DNA of 14,424 bases from Alphaproteobacteria bacterium. Lineage in GTDB: Bacteria > Pseudomonadota > Alphaproteobacteria > UBA8366. Position 1 is the first letter of the stretch. Each line of letters starts with the position of its first letter. Where the stretch lies: NCBI GenBank assembly GCA_018665505.1, contig JABJCS010000210.1:1-14424 (forward strand), in the 5' to 3' direction. The notes beneath the pieces are model-generated. The model did no database searches. It was given only the letters and a program-made list of their open reading frames with translations, and was not told the DNA's origin. A program made the translations under genes and the position numbers. Positions 7,988 to 14,424 of this stretch are shown here, one piece after another.

Positions 7988-8032
7988 AGGTCAAAGTCCC
8001 GGGCGGTATACAAAAAGGCCAACTGCGCACGG

Positions 8033-8055
8033 TCGACGGACGCCGCGTCCGCCAA
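8033..8055 (-). terminator. Hairpin between methyltransferase and ligase genes
   Basis: On the minus strand a stem of about ten pairs (two or three G-U) with core GGACG / CGTCC and loop CGG begins three bases after the methyltransferase stop. No T-run follows directly; a T5 run occurs about 17 bases further on. It could be a weak terminator, an attenuating structure or a protective mRNA 3' end. Its position separates the methyltransferase from the broken ligase downstream. Confidence 0.35.
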
Positions 8056-8058
8056 TCG

Positions 8059-8709
8059 CTACTTCACGGCGACGAGGCAGGCATAGTTTTGGCCGGCCGT
8101 CGGGTCGACGATATTTTGCTCCAGGTGGATCAGTGATTTCGGATTCTTAAATCCAGCCTCACGCAACAGCTCCAGGTGCCGTTCGATCGAAAATCGGCCG
8201 GCCTCGTAATCCCATTCCGTCCCGTCGGGCTTTATGAAGTCCCCGTTGGCGAGGAGGCCGCCCGCGGGCAATGTTTTATAGGATCGTGCATAGACGTCCG
8301 CGACGGGTTGCTGGCCGCCCAGATCGTGCAGGGCCCAGGTTGAAATGATGGCGTCCGGCTGCTTGCTGAGCTTCTGCGGCCACTCTTTTGTCATCAGGTC
8401 GGCATTCGTGAAGGTGACGCGATGGCACAGGTCATCGATCGTTTCCTTGGCGACCTGCATGAAGACATCGGAGAAATCGAGCGCCTCGTATCCAAGGTCT
8501 GAATTCCGCTCGAGGATGTGCCGCGCCATATAGCCCGGACCGGTGCCGAGTTCGACCACATGGCTGTCCGCCTTACCGAGTTTCTCGACCTCGGCTAAAA
8601 TCATGTCAAAGAGTTGCAGGCGCGGTGCCGTCGGCTCAAAGCGGCTCGCCCAACCGCGGACGAACTCGTCATCGTGAAATTCGTGCTGTGCTCCGACAAA
8701 TCCGCTCAT
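8059..8709 (-). CDS. Class I SAM-dependent methyltransferase
   Basis: A 216-residue protein with a Rossmann-type methyltransferase fold. Motif I is VVELGTGPGY (about 51-60), the SAM-binding loop. An acidic residue at about 78 (EALDFSD) should bind the ribose, NADLMTKEW is the motif after strand 3, and AIISTWALHDL is strand 4 with motif IV. It transfers a methyl group from SAM; the acceptor is unknown. I chose the ATG at 8709 because GGAGG lies five bases upstream; a TTG at 8721 is in frame but would put that ribosome site inside the gene. Stop TAG. The gene is preceded with a one-base gap by a possible small ORF ending at 8711 and followed by the interrupted acyl-CoA ligase, so the three could form one transcript. 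Family firm, function unknown. Confidence 0.9.
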   Translation of the reverse strand: MSGFVGAQHEFHDDEFVRGWASRFEPTAPRLQLFDMILAEVEKLGKADSHVVELGTGPGYMARHILERNSDLGYEALDFSDVFMQVAKETIDDLCHRVTFTNADLMTKEWPQKLSKQPDAIISTWALHDLGGQQPVADVYARSYKTLPAGGLLANGDFIKPDGTEWDYEAGRFSIERHLELLREAGFKNPKSLIHLEQNIVDPTAGQNYACLVAVK

Positions 8710-8710
8710 T

Positions 8711-9007
8711 CTATCCTCCAAAACCGATGTTTAGCGCCAGCGTGCGGGACCACCCCGGAGCAACTGCGCCCTCAGCATTTATCTGATAACAAGAATAGAG
8801 CTGGCGCTCTGTCGACGAAATGACAACGATCATCGACTTCTCGCCAATCTTCTCTGGGCAAGAGGTGACAGTCTCGACCACTGATACCCGGTCCAGCGAC
8901 GACGCACGATAGCCGGTGATCGATGTCGTATTCAGGTCGTCTCGATACTTGGGACCATTTGTCTTCGCTGTCCGCTTCTCGATCAAATAGCGGTTGTTTT
9001 GCCGCAC
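8711..9007 (-). CDS. Possible small hypothetical protein, perhaps a gene remnant
   Basis: An open frame of 98 codons, GTG at 9007 to TAG at 8711. I do not recognise the product. Codons in the second half favour G/C third positions like neighbouring genes, and the segment from about residue 38 ([13 protein letters not shown]... MIVVISS... [10 protein letters not shown]) reads like a small beta-rich domain with two cysteines. Its final codons encode the GGAGG of the methyltransferase and its stop is one base before that ATG, an arrangement typical of coupled genes. Against it, an in-frame TGA is two codons upstream of the GTG, there is no ATG start or ribosome site, and a second frame (9014-8772) is also open. 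It may be the 3' part of a decayed gene. Confidence 0.3.
   Translation of the reverse strand: MRQNNRYLIEKRTAKTNGPKYRDDLNTTSITGYRASSLDRVSVVETVTSCPEKIGEKSMIVVISSTERQLYSCYQINAEGAVAPGWSRTLALNIGFGG
8715..8719 (-). promoter_or_regulatory. Shine-Dalgarno of the methyltransferase gene
   Basis: GGAGG on the minus strand, five bases before the ATG at 8709. It decides the start in favour of 8709 over the TTG at 8721 and lies inside the last codons of the possible upstream ORF. Confidence 0.8.
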
Positions 9008-9123
9008 TATTCAATACGGCAACTCATCGCTGTTAGTGGAACGAAGTGTCATAACTCAACTCTCGCCCAATTCGGAGAAGTGGCGCAGTGACACTAAGGC
9101 GATAGGAATTTTACGGAAAAGAA

Positions 9124-10228
<1,105 letters not shown>

Positions 10229-10281
10229 TCCGCATTCCGAATATTGATTACCGGCCCGCATTCGGTATCATCCCTGCAAGC

Positions 10282-10298
10282 GTGCGGTCAAACCGCGC
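10282..10298. promoter_or_regulatory. Inverted repeat in the divergent hydrolase / Zf-CHCC intergenic gap
   Basis: GCGGT-CAA-ACCGC (10284-10296) is a 5-bp perfect repeat that extends to seven pairs with one G-T. It lies in the 101-bp gap between the divergent starts at 10228 and 10330. It may be an operator or an mRNA leader hairpin; sequence alone does not decide. Confidence 0.25.
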
Positions 10299-10329
10299 GC
10301 AGATGAATTTGCATAGGGTGAAAGCGAAA

Positions 10330-10509
10330 ATGGAACCGCCAGAGACAATCGAAGTCGAAGAGATGCGGACGAGTTGCGATGGCGGTGGGGGTGCTTTGGG
10401 GCATCCCCTGGTCTACCTCAATCTAGGGGATGGCGGCAGTGTCGACTGCCCCTATTGCGGCCGCCGGTTTAATCTGAAGGAAGGGGCGACTCCCTCCCAC
10501 GCGCATTAG
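10330..10509 (+). CDS. Zf-CHCC zinc-finger protein (NDUFS6-like)
   Basis: A 59-residue protein that is nearly all Zf-CHCC domain (PF10276). CDGGGGALGHPLVYLNL and VDCPYCGRRF contain the four predicted zinc ligands Cys16, His25, Cys40 and Cys43. The same domain forms the C-terminus of NDUFS6, the 13-kDa zinc subunit of mitochondrial complex I, and alphaproteobacteria carry stand-alone homologues. A role as an accessory complex I subunit is therefore plausible but inferred from family knowledge. The start at 10330 is chosen because MEPPETIEVEE fits the short N-terminus of homologues; AGGG at 10315-10318 is a moderate ribosome site. An in-frame ATG at 10303 would add nine residues. It is divergent from the hydrolase and 93 bp upstream of polA on the same strand. 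Stop TAG. Confidence 0.9.
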   Translation: MEPPETIEVEEMRTSCDGGGGALGHPLVYLNLGDGGSVDCPYCGRRFNLKEGATPSHAH

Positions 10510-10520
10510 GACCGTTTGGG

Positions 10521-10560
10521 CGGATCGTCGCGAGACGAAACCGCTCAGACCAGTTACAAT
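10521..10560 (+). promoter_or_regulatory. Leader hairpin and -10-like box upstream of polA
   Basis: TCGTC-GCGA-GACGA (10525-10538) is a 5-bp stem closed by a GNRA tetraloop, with outer CGG / CCG pairs across a small internal loop. TACAAT at 10555-10560 resembles a -10 hexamer 43 bases before the polA ATG, but no -35 match lies at the proper distance. It may be a polA promoter region, or a hairpin ending the Zf-CHCC message, though no T-run follows. Confidence 0.22.
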
Positions 10561-10602
10561 CAAGCTCTCCATCGCAGTCCCCGTAGCTGAAGGATACCCG
10601 GT

Positions 10603-13497
10603 ATGGCCGAGGCCGCTCCGCTGAAACATCTCTATCTCGTCGACGGGTCCGGATTTATCTTTCGGGCCTTTCATGCAATTCGGCCCTTGAGCCGCCCCGA
10701 CGGAACACCGGTGAACGCCGTCTTCGGTTTCACGCGGATGTTGATGAAATTACTGCGCGACACCGAAGCCGATCATATCGCGGTCATTTTCGATGCCGCC
10801 CGCAAAACGTTTCGCAACGATATTTATCCCGATTACAAAGCCCAACGTCCGCCTGCGCCGGAAGAACTGGTGCCGCAATTCCCGCTGATTAAGGAAGCAA
10901 GCGAGGCGTTCAATCTGCACACCATCGAGATTCCCGGCTTCGAGGCCGACGACATTATCGCGACCTATGCGCGCCAAGCGGTCGCGGCGGGCGCGGAGGT
11001 CACGATCATCTCTTCCGACAAGGATTTGATGCAGCTCGTCAACGATAAGGTCGGTATGTTCGACGAGATGAAGAACCGCCGCATCGGCCGCGATGAGGTC
11101 ATCGAGAAATTTGGTGTCGGGCCCGAGAAAGTCGTCGAGGTGCAAGCGCTTGCCGGTGATTCGGTCGACAATGTGCCGGGCGTGCCGGGAATCGGTGTGA
11201 AGACGGCGGCGTTACTTATCAACGAGTATGGCGATCTCGATACGCTCTTGGCGCGGGCCGGTGAGATCAAACAAAACAAGCGGCGCGAAAATCTGCTCGA
11301 ATTCGCGGATTTGGCGCGGGTCTCCTTGGAGCTTGTCACGCTGAAGGACGACGTGCCGGTGGACTTGCCGGTGGACGCTCTCGATGTGCCGGAGCATGAA
11401 TTAGCGAAACTGGTGCCTTGGCTCGCGACCCAGGGGTTTGATGCTATTTTGGCGGAATTGCGCAGCGCTCTCGACAACCAAGCGCAGGCGGAATTCGACG
11501 AGCACTTTACGAGTGCCTTCGAGACCCTGCCGGAAGAGAAGCGCAATCAGGCTTTGCGCAAAACCCTCGCCGCCATCGAGAATAGTGGCGGTGCTGTGTC
11601 CGGTGGGGCCGGTCCAGCGGCTGCGCCCAGCGAAGTCGTCTACGAATTGGTGCGGGACGAGGCGAGCCTTCAGGCTTGGGTCGACAAGGCGCGGGCGGTC
11701 GGGATGGTCGCTGTTGATACCGAGACAACGTCGCTCGACGCGATGTCGGCGGAATTGGTCGGTCTTTCGCTCTCCGTCCAAGCGGGACGTGCGTGCTATA
11801 TTCCGGTGGCCCATAAAGCGCCAAACGGCCAAGGCGCCTTCGATTTGGGCGATGGCGGCGGTGAGGCGGACGAAGCGCCGGAACAAATTTCACGCCAACT
11901 TGCTCTCGATATTTTAGCGCCATTGCTTGACGACCCTTCAGTCCTCAAGATCGGGCAGAATATCAAATACGATGCGTTGGTTTTGTCGCGCTGCAACGTC
12001 GACGTGACGCCCATCGACGATACGATGCTGTTGTCTTTCGTCCTCGACGGCGGGCGGCACGGCCACGGCATGGACGTGTTGGCGGAAACCCATCTCGGTG
12101 TCTCCACTGTGAAGTTCAAGGAAGTCGTCGGGACCGGCAAGAAGCAGATCACCTTCGACTATGTGCCGCTGGAAGCCGCCCGCGATTACGCGGCGGAGGA
12201 TGCCGACATCACCTGGCGCCTGCACCAAGCCCTGAAACCGCGTTTGGTACAGGAAAAGATGACCACGGTCTATGAGACCATCGAGCGGCCCTTGGTCCCC
12301 ATCGTCGCCGCGATGGAAAAAGAGGGTATCCGAGTCGATCCGGAGAAGTTGCGCGGCCTTTCGCGCGATTTCACCCAGCGATTGGCGGGACTCGAAGCCG
12401 AAGTACACGAGCTGGCGGGGGAGGCCTTCAATATCGGCTCTCCAAAACAGCTCGGCGAGATCCTCTTCGAGAAAATGAGCCTGCCGGGCGGCAAGAAAAA
12501 CAAAAGCGGCGGTTTCGGCACCGATGCCAGCGTATTGGAAGACCTGGCGGCGAACGGCCATGATCTACCGGCGCGCGTCATCGAGTGGCGCCAGATTGCT
12601 AAGTTAAAAAGCACCTATTCCGACGCCTTGGTGGAGCAGATTAATCCGGCGACGGGGCGCATCCACACGTCCTACGCCATGACCGGCGCACAGACCGGCC
12701 GCTTGTCGTCGACTGATCCGAACTTGCAGAATATCCCGGCCCGCACCGAAGAGGGCCGAAAAATCAGAAGCGCCTTTGTACCGCGTGAAGGCTGGAAGCT
12801 GATTTCCCTCGACTACAGTCAGATCGAATTGCGGGTCCTCGCTCATATGGCCGGGATCGAAGCCCTGGTTGAAGCTTTCCGGGACGGCCAGGACATCCAC
12901 GCGATGACCGCGAGTCAGGTCTTCAATGTGCCGATCGAAGGCATGGACCCGCTGGTTCGCCGGCAGGCAAAGGCTATCAACTTCGGCATTATCTACGGCA
13001 TCAGCGCTTTCGGTCTGGCGCGCCAGTTGAGTATTCCGCGGGGAGCCGCCAAGGAATATATCGACGCCTATTTCGAACGCTATCCCGGTATCCGCGACTA
13101 TATGGACAGCGCGGTAGAGCAATGCCGCAAGGCGGGTTTGGTCGAGACATTGTTCGGACGGCGCATTCATTTGGAATCGATCAACGCCAAAAACCCAATG
13201 CAGAAGAACTACGCGGAACGCCAAGCGATCAACGCGCCGATCCAAGGCTCGGCCGCCGACATTATCAAACGTGCGATGATCCGAGTGCCGAAGGCGCTTA
13301 CCAATGCGGGCGTCGACGCCCGCATGTTGTTGCAAGTCCACGATGAGTTGCTGTTCGAAGCGCCGGAAGATCAGGTGGAAAAAACCATTGCCGCCGTACG
13401 CGGCGCAATGGAAGGGGCGGCCCTCCCGGCGTTGGAGCTGAAAGTGCCGCTGGTTGTCGATGCCGGTGTCGGCGACGATTGGGCGGCGGCGCACTAA
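10603..13497 (+). CDS. polA: DNA polymerase I
   Basis: A 964-residue family A polymerase, complete. Residues about 8-300 are the 5'-3' exonuclease/flap nuclease (YLVDGSGFIFRAFHA, SSDKDLMQLV, GDSVDNVPGVPGIG with its helix-hairpin-helix). Residues about 345-560 are the 3'-5' exonuclease, with the metal-binding residues present: Asp372 and Glu374 in DTETTSLD, an Asp in KYDAL, and the YAAEDADIT motif, so proofreading should be active. Residues about 580-964 are the polymerase: motif A DYSQIELRVLAH (Asp737), motif B RRQAKAINFGIIYG (Lys790) and motif C VHDELLFE (His913, Asp914, Glu915). It fills gaps and removes RNA primers in replication and repair. AAGGA at 10590-10594 is eight bases before the ATG. 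Stop TAA, the only one in the window. Confidence 0.99.
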   Translation: MAEAAPLKHLYLVDGSGFIFRAFHAIRPLSRPDGTPVNAVFGFTRMLMKLLRDTEADHIAVIFDAARKTFRNDIYPDYKAQRPPAPEELVPQFPLIKEASEAFNLHTIEIPGFEADDIIATYARQAVAAGAEVTIISSDKDLMQLVNDKVGMFDEMKNRRIGRDEVIEKFGVGPEKVVEVQALAGDSVDNVPGVPGIGVKTAALLINEYGDLDTLLARAGEIKQNKRRENLLEFADLARVSLELVTLKDDVPVDLPVDALDVPEHELAKLVPWLATQGFDAILAELRSALDNQAQAEFDEHFTSAFETLPEEKRNQALRKTLAAIENSGGAVSGGAGPAAAPSEVVYELVRDEASLQAWVDKARAVGMVAVDTETTSLDAMSAELVGLSLSVQAGRACYIPVAHKAPNGQGAFDLGDGGGEADEAPEQISRQLALDILAPLLDDPSVLKIGQNIKYDALVLSRCNVDVTPIDDTMLLSFVLDGGRHGHGMDVLAETHLGVSTVKFKEVVGTGKKQITFDYVPLEAARDYAAEDADITWRLHQALKPRLVQEKMTTVYETIERPLVPIVAAMEKEGIRVDPEKLRGLSRDFTQRLAGLEAEVHELAGEAFNIGSPKQLGEILFEKMSLPGGKKNKSGGFGTDASVLEDLAANGHDLPARVIEWRQIAKLKSTYSDALVEQINPATGRIHTSYAMTGAQTGRLSSTDPNLQNIPARTEEGRKIRSAFVPREGWKLISLDYSQIELRVLAHMAGIEALVEAFRDGQDIHAMTASQVFNVPIEGMDPLVRRQAKAINFGIIYGISAFGLARQLSIPRGAAKEYIDAYFERYPGIRDYMDSAVEQCRKAGLVETLFGRRIHLESINAKNPMQKNYAERQAINAPIQGSAADIIKRAMIRVPKALTNAGVDARMLLQVHDELLFEAPEDQVEKTIAAVRGAMEGAALPALELKVPLVVDAGVGDDWAAAH

Positions 13498-13520
13498 CGC
13501 ACTAGTTTCATCCTATCCCT

Positions 13521-13549
13521 GCTCGGCCGGAGACCGTCTCGAGCCTTTT
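13521..13549 (+). terminator. Weak candidate terminator after polA
   Basis: GCTC (13521-13524) can pair with GAGC (13541-13544) and GAGA (13530-13533) with TCTC (13537-13540), leaving a five-base bulge and a CCG loop, followed by CTTTT. The stem is imperfect. It lies between the polA stop (13497) and the next start (13571), so it may only partly separate the two genes. Confidence 0.28.
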
Positions 13550-13570
13550 CTGGAGGACACAGTAGAAGCG

Positions 13571-14424
13571 ATGTTGATCGATCACGAAACCCTGCGCCGG
13601 GTCACACGCGCCATATTGGAATCCGGCGGCAGCGAGTCCGGCGAAGCCGAAATCGTCACCGACCATCTGGTGGAAGCCCATCTGAAGGGCCACCCAAGCC
13701 ATGGGGTCGGCATGATCCCGCGCTACTACGAGGCATTGCATCGAGACGAGTTGCGGCCCAACACGACGGTTTCCGTCGCCACCGATAGCGGTCCGCTGCT
13801 GATCGTCGACGGTAATCGAGGCTACGGGCAAGCCGTGGCACGCCAAGCGACCGAGTTGGCCATCGCCAAGGCGCAAAAGGACGGTTTCGCGATTTTAGGA
13901 TTACGTAATTCCTGCCATATCGGACGTGTGGGGACTTACGGGGAAATGTGCGCCGACGCGGGATTCGCCTCGATGCATTTCGTCAATGTCATCGGCCGCT
14001 CTTCCATCGTAGCTCCCTTTGGTGGAACGGATTCGCGGCTGTCGACAAATCCGGTCGTCTTCGCCATTCCGGCCACCGACAAGAATCCAGCCTTTATCCT
14101 GGATATGGCCACGAGCCGCATCGCAATGGGTAAGGCGCGGGTCGCGATGATGAAAGAAGAACCGCTCGGCGAAGGCTATGTCTTGGATGCCGACGGGAAA
14201 CCGTCCCAAGACCCGAACGTAATGTGGGCGGATCCTCGGGGTGCCTTGCTGCCGATGGGCGAGCATAAGGGCTATGGCCTTGCCATGGTGTGTGAATTTT
14301 TCGGCGGCATGTTGACCGGAGGCGGCACTCTGCAGCCGGAGAATCAAACTTCCGATACGACGACCAACAATATGTTGGCGGTTATAATGGATCCGTCGCG
14401 CTTCGTCGAAGACAGCTATATGAA
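13571..14424 (+). CDS. Malate/lactate dehydrogenase-like oxidoreductase (Ldh_2, YbiC-like), 3' end outside window
   Basis: An open frame of 284 codons from the ATG at 13571 to the right edge without a stop. It belongs to the Ldh_2 family (PF02615), NAD(P)-dependent 2-hydroxyacid dehydrogenases unrelated to classical Rossmann lactate dehydrogenases. Visible blocks are GHPSHGVGMIPRYYEAL (about 49-65, with the conserved His53), NSCHIGRVGTYGEMCADAGF, the cofactor-site segment VAPFGGTDSRLSTNP, DMATSRIAMGK, and GEHKGYGLAMVCEFFGGMLTGG. Several match E. coli YbiC (hydroxycarboxylate dehydrogenase B) as I recall it. YbiC is about 360 residues, so about 75 are missing. Reaction: reversible oxidation of a 2-hydroxy acid to a 2-keto acid; exact substrate unknown. 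GGAGG at 13552-13556 is 14 bases upstream, longer than usual. It follows polA by 73 bp on the same strand. Confidence 0.92.
   Translation, partial: MLIDHETLRRVTRAILESGGSESGEAEIVTDHLVEAHLKGHPSHGVGMIPRYYEALHRDELRPNTTVSVATDSGPLLIVDGNRGYGQAVARQATELAIAKAQKDGFAILGLRNSCHIGRVGTYGEMCADAGFASMHFVNVIGRSSIVAPFGGTDSRLSTNPVVFAIPATDKNPAFILDMATSRIAMGKARVAMMKEEPLGEGYVLDADGKPSQDPNVMWADPRGALLPMGEHKGYGLAMVCEFFGGMLTGGGTLQPENQTSDTTTNNMLAVIMDPSRFVEDSYM

Noticed and set aside
7106..8086. Long open plus-strand frame (326 codons) opposite the acyl-CoA ligase
   Set aside because: It mirrors the codon structure of the ligase on the other strand, is rich in Arg, and shows no domain.
8772..9014. Second open minus-strand frame overlapping the small ORF before the methyltransferase
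   Set aside because: It ends within the other frame, starts with TTG without a ribosome site, and lacks the coupling to the methyltransferase start. It could matter only if a frameshift joins the two frames.
12604..13494. Long open minus-strand frame (296 codons) opposite polA
   Set aside because: It is the antisense shadow of a GC-rich conserved gene whose plus-strand motifs are unmistakable; no recognisable domain in the antisense product.

Overview
The window looks like chromosomal DNA of an alphaproteobacterium, plausibly of the Rhodospirillales type. This is inferred from the moderately high GC content, a small Zf-CHCC protein related to the complex I subunit NDUFS6, a DNA polymerase I with an intact proofreading domain, and a set of catabolic oxidoreductases, CoA-transferase and acyl-CoA ligase genes. 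I see no phage, transposase, integrase, CRISPR array or plasmid functions.

Layout. At the left edge, an FAD-dependent amine/amino-acid oxidoreductase runs leftward and is cut by the window. It is divergent from a tyrosine phosphatase of the PtpB/Y_phosphatase3 type, which converges on a class III (CaiB/BaiF, formyl-CoA-transferase-like) CoA-transferase. About 430 bp of intergenic DNA with a perfect 16-bp palindrome separates that gene from a divergent iron-sulfur flavoprotein of the trimethylamine dehydrogenase / 2,4-dienoyl-CoA reductase family. A LysE/RhtB exporter gene follows but is interrupted by one in-frame TAG. Convergent with it is an acyl-CoA ligase gene, also interrupted by one in-frame TAG, preceded on the same strand by a SAM-dependent methyltransferase and a possible small ORF. 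Next comes tRNA-Arg(CCG), directly behind a lipoprotein-like alpha/beta hydrolase whose stop codon lies inside the tRNA gene. On the right, rightward, are a 59-residue Zf-CHCC protein, polA, and a malate/lactate dehydrogenase-like (Ldh_2, YbiC-like) gene cut by the window end.

Function. The left part (about 1-8700) reads as accessory catabolism: oxidation of an amine or N-methylated compound by flavoproteins, CoA activation or transfer, and export. No substrate can be named from sequence. The right part (about 9100-14424) holds more conserved genes. The two amber-interrupted genes lie next to each other in the accessory part, and every codon beyond each amber is still in frame and family-like. 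This points to recent inactivation, readthrough, or a sequence/assembly error. TAG is also the commonest terminal stop in the window (8 of 10 complete reading frames, counting the two interrupted genes by their distal ends and one weakly supported small ORF). The most notable observations are the paired amber interruptions, the hydrolase/tRNA overlap and the palindromic candidate operator. I do not see convincing evidence of a wholly new biological system.
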